A stretch of DNA of 64,000 nucleotides from Plectosphaerella cucumerina (taxonomy: Eukaryota > Ascomycota > Sordariomycetes > Glomerellales > Plectosphaerellaceae): positions 806,001-870,000 of the forward strand of contig JAGPXD010000005.1 in assembly GCA_020746995.1 (NCBI GenBank). Reading direction: 5' to 3'. Below are positions 54,965 through 64,000 of the stretch, piece by piece; the stretch's first letter is position 1, and the number at the start of each line of letters is the position of its first letter. Both the position numbers and the translations under genes were made by a program. Below the pieces are notes generated by a model. That model worked only from the letters and a program-made list of their open reading frames with translations, made no database searches and was not told the origin of the DNA.

Positions 54965-55130
54965 AACAATACGAGAGATACCCCCCCAAATGCGACGAAG
55001 ATTACGAATATTAGAAAGGAGAGAAACCCTGAAACTTTTTTCTTGAAGAAACAATTGCTCGACCATGATGCATGAACCCATGAGAGATAGAACAGAGAGA
55101 AGGGGGGTATCTATTCTAGCCTGCCCCCTT

Positions 55131-56174
55131 TCACGCCGAGGCCTTGGCGCCCTCGGGGATGAGCGCATATTCGGCCTGGCCACTGGCCTCATACTCTGCC
55201 ATATCGAGGGCGACGATGACGCTCTCGCGCACAACCTTCTCCTTGTCGTGCAGGAAGGCGAGGAGGGTGGCCTCGACGCCCTCCTCGTCGCCGAGGCTGC
55301 CGAGGGCCTCGGCGGCCTCGTGGCGCACCATGCTAGCCTCGTTGAGGTCGGACAGCGACGCCGTCAGGGCGGGGATGGAGGCTGGGTGTGACAGCTGGCC
55401 GAAGACGAAGGCGATCTCGTGGCGGAAGAGGGCCGAGGGGTCGGAGAGACCCTTTGCCAGGGCGAGGACGGCGGGGACGGCGGTGGGCAGGTCGGGGGGC
55501 GAGGCGAGGTCGCGGAGGGCGAACATGGCGCGGTAGCGCTTGAAGAGGGGCCGGGAGGTGTCCATCAGGGCCTTTTCGAGGTCTTCGACGTTGCGCAGGG
55601 ACTCCTCCAGGGGCGGGGCGGGGTCGACGGACGTGAAGTCGCTGGCGAACGTTAGCATGTATGCCATCGCAGTCATCGGCACTGCAGCCTACCTCTTCCG
55701 CAGCTTCTCCTGCTTCCTCTCCTCCGAAGCCTCCCACTCCAGCCTGTCAATAGCAATCTCGCACGTCTCCGTAATGACGACCTCCTCGCCCTCCTTGTCC
55801 CTGTACTCGCGCAGGATGTCGAGGTTGCTGGGGTCGCCCAGGGCACCGAGAGCCTCGGCGGCCTCGTGCCTGCACATGGGGTCCTCCTTGGCGTCCTTCA
55901 GGACATCGCGCAGGTAAGGGGCGGCCTCGAGCTTGCCAGTCTGGCCGAGGCAGTAGGCGAGCTCGTGCTTGAGCAGGGCGGAAGGGGAGGAGAAGGCGGC
56001 GGCGATGGCCTCGATGGCGGCGTCAGAGTCGGGGCCGGTCAGGGTGGACGCGAGATGCTTGAGGGAGAAGAGGGCGCGGAAGCGCAGGGGTAGCGGCGAG
56101 GCCTCGGAGACGATGGTCTGGCGGAGGGCGGCGATGGTGGTCGAGGCCGGGATGGCGTCTGATTCGGCGGCCAT
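55131..56174 (-). CDS. lia1: Deoxyhypusine hydroxylase (330 aa)
   Basis: Exons: 56174-55693 and 55641-55131, 331 codons with stop, one 51-nt intron. The protein is a doublet of HEAT-like repeats carrying the four His-Glu iron ligands: LLKHELAY (H70/E71), MCRHEAAEALGALG (H103/E104), LFRHEIAFVFGQL (H235/E236) and VRHEAAEALGSLG (H268/E269). The intron falls between the two halves, in the acidic linker. This di-iron monooxygenase completes hypusine on translation factor eIF5A by hydroxylating deoxyhypusine; yeast Lia1 is the counterpart. Start at ATG 56174 (MAAESDAIPAS); the frame continues upstream but without a better ATG. It is divergent from the Nbp35 gene. Confidence 0.96.
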
Positions 56175-56827
56175 GATTGCGTGCTGATGGAAAGGACTGG
56201 GGGGTGGTTGGAATGTCGGGTTGCTGTCCAAAGTTCGTGGGGCAGTTCTTCTGAAGCTTTCACGGGCCGGCAGTCGAAGTGTCACAATCAGATCTGGTCG
56301 CCAGCGATGGATGGAGGGGTTCAGAAAATTTGCGTGGGGTACGAGGCCTTATCGCCGCCGATAAGCCGACTTTACCCCTCCAAACCTGCGCCCGGATGCA
56401 GGGAACATCGAGTGAGAAGCAGGCAGCGGCGCTCGGAGACCGAGCACGTCGTGTGAGAGTCGAGGTGAATCATGCGATGTCGATGGGGTGGCTTTCAGGG
56501 GCTCACCTTCGGTCAGAATGCTACCATCTTGCATTTTGAGAATGATGGGAATCAGGGACGAGTGGCCAGTCTGAGGGCTGCGATCTCGGAGCATGTTCCA
56601 GACCATTTCCGCGGGCCGCCTAAGGAAGTACCGATTGAGGGCCCGCGAATTATTAAGCCTGACCGCAAATGCCGTCTCCAGCGACACATCCCCTCAGTCG
56701 CCTCCTCTTCGACTTCAACAACACCACATCAACAGCACTTCATCGTCATCTGAAAACACCAACGACTGCCGAAGAACGAACGTCCAGTTCCAATCGGCAA
56801 TAGAACACACCCACGACTGACTGCACC
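56175..56827. promoter_or_regulatory. Divergent promoter of the deoxyhypusine hydroxylase and Nbp35 genes
   Basis: 653 bp between two outward-facing start codons. The leader of the Nbp35 gene (56700-56827) is rich in CAACA repeats. Both products are metal-dependent or metal-cofactor proteins, but no shared motif was found. Confidence 0.55.
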
Positions 56828-57874
56828 ATGGCCCCCTCCCTCGAGGCCCCAGAGCCCGTCGAGGATGTCATTGCACACCCGCTCAAGGAGAAGCCAACAC
56901 TCGTCGCGCCCGAGCCAGAACACTGCCCCGGCCCCGAATCCGAGCAGGCAGGCCAGGCCGACTCGTGCGCAGGGTGCCCGAACCAGGCCATTTGCGCATC
57001 TGCCCCCAAGGGCCCTGACCCAGACATCCCCCTCATCGCAGCGCGGCTCGAGGGCGTACGGCACAAGATCCTCGTTCTCAGCGGCAAGGGCGGCGTGGGC
57101 AAGAGCACCTTCACGACGATGCTCTCGCACGCCTTCGCCACCAACCCGGCGCAGACGGTGGGCATCATGGACACCGACATTTGCGGCCCCAGCATCCCCA
57201 AGATGCTCGGCGTCGAGGCCGAGAGCATCCACGTCAGCGGGTCGGGCTGGAGCCCCGTCTGGGTCATGGACAACCTGTGCGCCATGAGCATCCACTTCCT
57301 CCTCCCGACTGACGAGGCCACGGGCCGCCGCGACGACGCCGTCATCTGGCGCGGCGCGAAGAAGAACGGCATGCTCAAGCGTTTCCTCATGGACGTCGAG
57401 TGGGGCGACCTTGACTTCATGTTCGTCGACACACCGCCCGGCACCAGCGATGAGCACCTCAGCGTCAACTCGTTCCTCAAGGAGAGCGGAATCGACGGCG
57501 CCGTGGTCGTCACCACCCCGCAGGAGGTGTCGCTGCTCGACGTGCGCAAGGAGATTGACTTTTGCCGCAAGGCTGGCATCCGCGTCCTGGGCCTCGCCGA
57601 GAACATGGCCGGCTTCGTGTGCCCAAAGTGCACTGGCCAGAGCGAGATCTTCCGCGCCACCACCGGCGGCGGCCGCGCGCTGGCCAAGGAGATGGGCATT
57701 CCTTTCCTTGGCAGTGTCCCGCTCGACCCGCGCATCGGCATGGCCTGCGACTACGGCGAGAGCTTCTTCGACAGCTTCCCCGACAGTCCGGCATGCATGG
57801 CCTTCAAGGAGGTTGTGAGGAACGTCAGCCGAGAGATCGGCCTGAACCCGGACGAGGTGCTTCCGGAGGAGTGA
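56828..57874 (+). CDS. nbp35: Cytosolic Fe-S cluster assembly scaffold Nbp35 (348 aa)
   Basis: A single exon starting in CACCATGG context. The N-terminal ferredoxin-like Cys motif C33-x13-C47-x2-C50-x5-C56 distinguishes Nbp35 from its partner Cfd1, which lacks it. A deviant Walker A GKGGVGKST follows near residues 87-95, with the MRP/NBP35 signatures DTDICGPSIP and VDTPPGTSDEHL. The bridging cluster motif CPKC is near residue 265 (GFVCPKCTGQSEIF). Nbp35 and Cfd1 form the scaffold that assembles [4Fe-4S] clusters for cytosolic and nuclear proteins such as polymerases and Rli1. Length and architecture are complete. Confidence 0.97.
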   Translation: MAPSLEAPEPVEDVIAHPLKEKPTLVAPEPEHCPGPESEQAGQADSCAGCPNQAICASAPKGPDPDIPLIAARLEGVRHKILVLSGKGGVGKSTFTTMLSHAFATNPAQTVGIMDTDICGPSIPKMLGVEAESIHVSGSGWSPVWVMDNLCAMSIHFLLPTDEATGRRDDAVIWRGAKKNGMLKRFLMDVEWGDLDFMFVDTPPGTSDEHLSVNSFLKESGIDGAVVVTTPQEVSLLDVRKEIDFCRKAGIRVLGLAENMAGFVCPKCTGQSEIFRATTGGGRALAKEMGIPFLGSVPLDPRIGMACDYGESFFDSFPDSPACMAFKEVVRNVSREIGLNPDEVLPEE

Positions 57875-58073
57875 GGCAGGCATGAGGCACGGATCGACAG
57901 GATGGGACTGGTTTTGGGTTGAATACGGCGGCGCTAGCTTGGCAAAATATTCTGCATATAGACGAAGAACATGTGATACCCCCTGCGTATATCCGCCCAT
58001 ATGGTTCTGGTTCCTCAATCTCAGCCCTTCGCCTCCTCGTGGCCAGTACATGGCACCCGTCCATGTCGTGCAC

Positions 58074-58828
58074 CTAGTTCTCCTGCCCCAGCTTGGCCGG
58101 GATCTCCTCAAGCTCCTCGATACTATCGATATCGATGACGCGCCCCACCTCGCTCGTGTTGCGCATCAGCTCCTTAGCTCCGGCGTACATCATCTTCATC
58201 TCGTTACTGGCCGTCACGGGGAGGTAGTAGACGAGGACGTACGGGACCGACAGGCGGCCGGAGGGCTGTGTCAGACATTCGTCAGCCAGGGAAGAGTCTC
58301 GTCGTTGGGGACGCACATCGCGGCGCCAGATTCGCTAGACTGTCGCGCGCGTGGAGGCGCAGGACCGCGTGGCACGAGCGCGACGGGTGCGCGCAGCTCG
58401 GCGGTTGCGCGCGCCCGAGGACGGCCCGGCGGAGGAAGGGGGGGTATCACGACGTACCAGGGTCAGAGGGTAGCTGAGCAGGATGAAGCGAGGGGTGTGG
58501 TCGGGGAGGTCGTCGCCGATGGTGTCGAGCGTCTTGTATGTGATCTTGTCTTCGTCCTGGCGGATCTCGTGGGTCGTCTTATCGATGAGGTCTGGCGGGG
58601 AGGCATCGTCAGTTGGAGGGCGCATCGAGGGGTGAGGGTGGCGACAGGGGATGCGAGACATACATACATATCACGGCTTGGGGATCGCTGGACCGCGAGG
58701 TCCCGAGGCGGAACTTGCGCAGGTGATCCTTCGTCTCCTGGGAGAACACGTACAGCCGCGACTCGGAGGCCTGGCGCGGGGTCAGCAGGAGAGGTGGACA
58801 GGAGGAGCAGTGGGGGGGGTTATACCAT
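58074..58828 (-). CDS. aim7: Glia maturation factor / Aim7, ADF-cofilin family (143 aa)
   Basis: Exons: 58828-58826, 58770-58668, 58591-58458 and 58265-58074, 144 codons with stop. The first exon holds only the ATG codon, an arrangement seen in many ADF/cofilin genes. The product starts MASESRLYVFSQETK and continues with KFRLGTSR, then EIRQDEDK, PRFILLSYPLTLPSGR, VPYVLVYYLP and YAGAKELMRNTSEVGRV, all characteristic of GMF. GMF binds Arp2/3 rather than actin, removes actin branches and inhibits new nucleation. The third intron (192 nt) is unusually long for this window, but the protein is contiguous across it. Confidence 0.93.
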
Positions 58829-60055
58829 GTCTGCGGTTTGGTGCGCTTCGGGGGGCGGAAATGGTATCAGAGGATTGGAACGAGGCCGTTGGCTGTTGTT
58901 GGGGTGAAGCTGTTGATGTGCTGACGACGAAGCTGCAGCTCCGAGTTGAGGTCGAACCCCGCCATCGACAGCTGCGCCCCACCACATGTTACCCGCCGTC
59001 ACCCCTCAGTGACGTCGGACGGCCCGTTCAACGCCTCAGTACGATGAGATGGCACTGAAGCGCGAGACGACTCTGGAGCGGGATATCTTGTAGGCAAGAT
59101 CAAAGATAACTACTTTGATGTTGAGCCTGAAGGTACCTAGATTTGATGTGTTCTCAAAGAGGGTCACATGTTTTTGGTCCCAGCCGACTACCACAACATC
59201 AAACCAAATCATCTACAGCTCATCAAGCATATCAGTTTTGATGGCTTGCCATATTTCGACGTCTAGACCTTGCAAGTGACTTGAATCTTCAATTCCACTT
59301 GTTCTCTTGCAATTCATCTATATCTCAAGCTTGTCCTGGAAATAAAATGCGCAAGAACAACGTGCTCCTGGTACTGCCCATCCGTCTTTCTTGGAGCGTC
59401 GGATCATAGAAGCTTCTCCGAACCCCGGTCCAACTGACATTATCTTGGGTATTTTGCTCAAAACTGGAGGACGCTTCTCTCAGAAAATCCATTTCACCAA
59501 CAATTTCCTGCTCCATCAGGCAGGGTTCGGCGTACGTCTGACGACACTTGAGAGGCGGGCTGTTTGAAGAAGAATTTGCTTGAGGCTTTCAATTCCCAAT
59601 AAGACTTGTGCAATCCTCTCTGCTCCTGAGGCAGCAGTTCTGCATCAAGTAACTATTCACACCCATCGTTCGTATTATTGGCGAAAGTAAAGACTGAAGC
59701 GGAAGTCCTGCATCCGATTCATTTCCCTATATAGACATAGTACATCCCGTCTGCGACGGGATTTCAGATGAATTATAAAACTTAACAGCAAAACGTACAT
59801 TGTAGCCTTCTCCCGAAACCCTCCCAGTCCAAATAGTCTGCATCTTCCACCCCCAAGATGAAGCCATCACCAACACAACACCCAGAATGCTGACTAAGTC
59901 CCCTCCAACCACCAAAAACAAGCGGGTCAAATGCCGATCCATAATGACGACAGGACTTACAAAACGTCGTCGACAACCACCAAGAACCCCCAAGCCCGTG
60001 ATCCCCTGAACGCTCCTCAGCTTGCATTATATCCCCTCCTCGTCCGGCCCACCCC
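58829..60055. other. Intergenic between Gmf and molybdopterin-domain genes
   Basis: About 1.2 kb divergent spacer. The middle (59090-59760) is visibly more AT-rich than its surroundings and holds no gene-like frame. Confidence 0.5.
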
Positions 60056-61332
60056 ATGTTCTCCCGCCTGTCGCAGCTCGCGCGGCACATTTCCAGCACC
60101 CCTCCCCCAGCCCTACGGCGCCCGATCTCGGCCACCGGCTTGGCGCGCAGCAGCATCATGGCCTCGGCCTCGGCGGACCAGCGCGCGACGCGGACGATTC
60201 ACACGGCGGCGTGTCTGATTATTGGTGATGAGGTTCTCGGCGGGAAGGTTTGTCTTGTTTCTAGGATTGTCGAAGATTGTGGCTGACACGCTGAGTAGAC
60301 GGTGGATGTGAGCTTACACCTCATGTGTGACATGACACCACCCTAACAGCTGAGTAGACCAACTCGGCCTACATGGCCAAATGGTGCTTCTCCCTCGGCA
60401 TTGTAAGAATCAACTACCTTCCAGGTCATGGTTCTCCTCTCTGACGTCCCCAGCAACTCAAGCGGGTAGAGGTCATCGAAGACGATGAAAGCGAAATCAT
60501 CGAGGCAGTACGCCGCATGAGCGATCGTTACGACTTTGTCGTCACCAGGTAAGTTTACCCTCTCCAACCACCAATCCTCATACTGACCTTTCTCAGCGGC
60601 GGTATTGGCCCAACGTGAGCCCCCTTAACACCCGTCAGCCTCCCCTCCTAACCCCTACAGCCACGACGACATCACCTACGACTCCATCGCCAAGGCCTTC
60701 AACCTTCCCCTGAAGCTTAACCAAGACGCCTTCGAGCGCATGAAGGCCCTCTCGGTGCCCAAACCAGGCCAGCCCCCGAACGATTTCGAGACCGACACGC
60801 CCGCCCTCCGTGCCCGCCTGCGCATGGTCATCCTCCCAACCGACGAGGCCCGTGACCCCAAGTCGCAGTTCCTCTTCCCCCAGGACGACCTCTGGGTCCC
60901 CGTCAACGTCGTCAACGGCAACATCCACATCCTCCCAGGCGTGCCCCGACTGTGTAAGTCGACGTGAAGAGAGACGGAGGAAGCGAGACCTAACACCCCG
61001 CAGTCCAGAAACTCCTCGACGGCCTCAAGCCCCTCATCCTCCCCCGCCTCACCGATCCGCACGGCAAAGGCCTCGGCCGCGTCCTCATCTCTACCCCCCT
61101 CCCCGAGAGCGCCGTCGCAGAGTTCCTCACCCAGCTCGCCGCAAAGGTCGCCCCCCGCGGCGTAAAGGTCGGCAGCTACCCGCGCTGGGACCGCAACGGC
61201 ACCGTCACCCTCGTCGGCCGGGACATTGAGTACATCGAGAGCCTCGTCCCCGAGGTGGAAGCCGGCGTGCAAGGCCACCGCGTCGCCGTCGAAGGCGAGG
61301 ACGACCCCGCCGCCGCGGCGCCGACACCCTGA
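60056..61332 (+). CDS. Molybdopterin-binding (MoCF_biosynth/CinA-type) domain protein (326 aa)
   Basis: Seven exons: 60056-60247, 60299-60307, 60358-60402, 60454-60548, 60597-60614, 60661-60953 and 61004-61332, 327 codons with stop. Exon 2 is 9 nt (TVD) and exon 5 is 18 nt. The N-terminus is Arg/Ser-rich with no acidic residues (MFSRLSQLARHISST), suggesting mitochondrial import; a second ATG at 60158 could give a cytosolic form. The domain begins HTAACLIIGDEVLGGKTVDTNSAYMAKWC, shown here across three exons, and contains the hallmark VVTSGGIGPTHDDITYDSIAKAF (T120-D123 region). This domain occurs in molybdenum cofactor enzymes, CinA and the N-terminal part of animal FAD synthase; the fungal stand-alone form is poorly characterised. 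No catalytic partner domain is fused. Confidence 0.88.
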
Positions 61333-63233
61333 TGGTGGTCTTTCAGGACACAAGATAGATACAGGTACCCCATTTCTTGGCCTAGACGACTCGAGTCTTT
61401 GTAATACACAACGTGATATAGCCCTCGTATCCGTGTGGCCCGCGACCTCTCTATGCTATGATTATGCCGCTGTTCCCGCGCGCCGGCAAATGCCATGAGC
61501 CGTGGGGCGTGGGACTCAGTTGATTGCCGGGCAAGGGCATCTTTGTTCACACGCAGAATCCAGGTGATAGTGGGCATTGATACCAGGGGTCCTTGATAGG
61601 CGTCGGCCGATGGAAGCAAACCTCCAAATGATTCAGGCTTAGCGGTGAAAAACAGCATCCCGCGTTGATTATCACCCCTGCAAGCAAGGTCATCGGCCGC
61701 GCCGCGCCCCCAATGTCACCCCCCGCTCGGCCGATAGAAACACCACAGCCTCTTGATACGTAATGCCTGCCTCGCGCAGCACGTAGAGGGCATCGCGGCC
61801 TCTCGAAACGCCACGCGTGCGTGCCCACGAGGTCGAGTCGCGACATGTCGTCAACCGCACCGTCTGGCCGCTAGAGGCCAGCTGCCCCCGCCGTGCCCAA
61901 TTCGTCACCGGGGGCCCGGTCTTCCAGCAAGATTGCGACGTAGGGATCAACAAGGGCCCCCCGAAGCTAAAGCTTTGAGGGTGGTGGGCGGCCTTCTAGA
62001 ATCCCAAGAGGGCCAAGGAAAAAGGCGCCCCCCTCTCCCGTCGTCGAGCCCGGCGTCCCGCGAGTGGAAACCGGCGCGCCTGTTTCGCAGATTGTGCCGT
62101 TTCAGCGTCGCCAGGAAATTAGACGTCGCGCTGGGCGAGGTTTCCCGATTGGCAATTTGACTGTAGAGTGCCGCGACACCCACTTTCACCATCATGGGGT
62201 GCAGGCAAGGGGTCTCTGTTAACCGGGCCTGTCAAGCAAGCTGTGGGTGATTTGGTGATTGATGCCCGTCCGTTCCCTGCGGCCCAAGGGTTGTATTTTT
62301 CCTTTCCCGTCCTCTGTCCGGATGGATGTCTCTCTGCAAGGGAAACAGCACGGTGCACCTCACGCCATCTCGTCGTTCCTTTCCCAGCTCTCGGAACAGC
62401 TCCGAAGCTGGGTTCCGTGGGTGGTCAGGCCACTCCGGGAGCTGGCTGGACCGTTGCAATGCGCGGTTTCCTTCCAAGCAAGGATATGCATGCTTCGTTC
62501 GTCAACCAGGCGCCTCGATCTTATCGAGGAGGAGGGGGAACTTGGGCACGCCGCGGGCCAGAAGAACCCTCGCTCGCACCGGCCGTGGTATCAGTCACCC
62601 CACGACGGTAATGACAGGGTGCAGGAGTCGAGATGAGGTGCGCGCACGTCCCGGGGCAGCATCAGGGTTGTATCCAACGGCGCCTCGACATGGTATGGAT
62701 CGGCACCTCGACCGTTGGCAGAGAGGGCCGTGGTCGGTCGCCGCTGGACGAAACAGAAACACCTTCCTCACTGAGCTGCCAATGCCTGTTCCTGCCACGC
62801 GCGAATCGCGCCGACAAAGGTGCAATGCCTGTACGGCAGCAACGCAGCCCCCTTCGCGCGGTCAGTGCGTGGACGATCGTCGCATCCCTTCGGCCGTTTC
62901 TGCGGGCAAAGCCGCGGCCGGAACTGCCTGATCGCCGGCGGTCGCTCGCGCGGCGCATATGCGTGCATGCGTGCATCGTGCATCTCCTATCGCATGCGTC
63001 TCCGGCGGCGGCCATGACAAGCGAAGCGACGGGGGGCAGCCTGTGAGTGTGTGTGAAGTCGCAGATGAGACACATGGGATGTCAAGTTCGTGGGTGTGGT
63101 GTGGCAGTGGCCGGACCACGAATCATGACCACGGCTTTGGACGCTGGTGGTGACGAGTAGCCGCCGTGGAACGCCCCGCCGGCACTTGGATGTGGGAGCT
63201 GTGGGTTGCTGCTTTAATCGACGTCGGCAACAT
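61333..63233. other. 1.9 kb gene-poor region
   Basis: No supported gene. GC-rich overlapping frames of 80-200 codons occur on both strands, rich in Arg, Pro and Ser. One minus-strand frame (61953-61690) contains a short amphipathic stretch (DALYVLREAGITYQEAVVFL) but has no supported start, splice sites or family. Confidence 0.5.
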
Positions 63234-64000
63234 TTAGTCGTCAGGAGGGGGAAACCCTGTCCCTAGAGCTACAGATCCTCATGGTCAGACAAATGCTGTG
63301 TAGTACTGTGAGGGGCCACTTACTGCAAACAAAGTGTGTGTTGTCGTACAGGCCGCCCTGTATCCAGTATCCCGAGCATCGTCCGTCTTGGTCCATCTTC
63401 GCCTTGGCGGCTATCTGGCGCCACAGAGCAGATTCGCACGTGACGCCCGTCTTCCATTTCGGACCAGCAAGCTCGTATCCCCAGCTGATAGCCTCGTACA
63501 TGGACGCAGGGACAGATACATCGCACTCGGCATTGGCCGGGGCGATTTGGTGAATCCAAGAGTCGACGTGCACCAGCAGCTCCGACTCGATCATCTTGCG
63601 TCTCCGGCGGCGCCGGTCCTCGATGTTCGGGTAGGCCTTGATGACAGCTGCAGCGTTGTATGTGCCGTGGAGCTTGTTCAAATCGTAATGCCTCTCCACA
63701 GCGAGGTGTAAATATCGTAGTGACGGGAGAAAGGGAAAGGAGAAGTCCTCGGCTGGAGGAAGAGCGATTGAGTTGACGAAGGGGAGGGTTGCGTCCTTTG
63801 CGATGGGAGTCGTAGGTTCCTTTTCAACATGCAGATCCAGGTCCAAGGATATAATCTGGTCGAGCTGAGCCGGCGTGATGAAGAGCGCCAGGTTGTAGAT
63901 GATGGGGACGGCTGAGATGCGCAGAGTGTTGGAGCCGTACAAGACTTCGAGCCCTTCGACAAGCCTTTCCCAGTCATCAGACTTGCATGTCATCATCATC
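63234..64000 (-). CDS. Hypothetical fungal protein, DUF7730-like, C-terminal part
   Basis: The frame enters from the right edge (partial) and ends in exon 63268-63234 after a 55-nt intron (63323-63269) with GTAAGT donor, CTGAC branch and TGTAG acceptor. The visible 236 residues contain EGLEVLYGSNTLRIS and ITPAQLDQIISLDLDLHVEK, the pattern of a large family of fungal proteins in which a 'ceA..lLYs.ntF.' segment is followed by a hydrophobic beta/alpha region. These proteins often carry an F-box-like N-terminus, which here would lie beyond the edge. A basic run RRRRRRK sits in the middle. Function unknown. Confidence 0.65.

Noticed and set aside
61690..61953. Minus-strand 87-codon frame with an amphipathic segment
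   Set aside because: There is no good start, no splice context and no family; it could be a decayed exon but this cannot be supported.

Overview
The window is nuclear DNA of a filamentous ascomycete (Pezizomycotina, most likely a Sordariomycete). The basis is intron structure (mostly 42-94 nt, GT...AG, CTRAC-like branch points), GC-rich coding sequence, and gene families typical of these fungi: Zn2Cys6 regulators, a HET-domain protein, an ankyrin/CorA-like protein, MFS transporters, Scs7, Iml1 and Scc2. All protein names come from reading motifs by eye; no database search was possible. Exon models were built by hand, and for the spliced genes the exon lengths sum to an intact reading frame.

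Layout. 1-481: the first 160 codons of a folliculin-interacting (FNIP/Lst4-like) protein on the minus strand, behind a 4.1 kb gene-poor gap. 4.5-7.3 kb: a single-exon orphan protein of 387 aa and an intron-containing tRNA-Ser(GCT). 7.6-14.9 kb: a carbohydrate-type module with a Zn2Cys6 regulator, an intracellular GH5 glucosidase and a divergently transcribed MFS sugar transporter. 17-28.5 kb: accessory genes, namely a secreted metallo-beta-lactamase-fold hydrolase, a possible tiny two-exon gene, a 10-exon ankyrin/CorA-like membrane protein, a multi-pass membrane orphan, a conserved orphan ORF with an in-frame TAG, and a HET protein. 28.6-37 kb: a homeobox plus C2H2 regulator, a monocarboxylate-type MFS transporter, a second Zn2Cys6 regulator and a divergent SDR. 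The last three may form a small pathway, because a CGG-N11-CCG palindrome and a matching half-site lie in their promoters.

38.5-61.3 kb is mostly conserved housekeeping: sphingolipid fatty-acid 2-hydroxylase (Scs7), Iml1 (GATOR1), a small secreted CVNH-like protein, cohesin loader Scc2, Pol I subunit Rpa12, deoxyhypusine hydroxylase, Nbp35, glia maturation factor and a molybdopterin-binding-domain protein. Several are arranged as divergent pairs with promoters of about 0.55-0.65 kb. The window closes with a gene-poor stretch and the 3' part of a family-type hypothetical gene running off the right edge.

Two arms of amino-acid signalling to TORC1 are present: an FNIP/Lst4-like protein (partner of folliculin/Lst7) and Iml1. 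No transposon, CRISPR or rRNA was seen.
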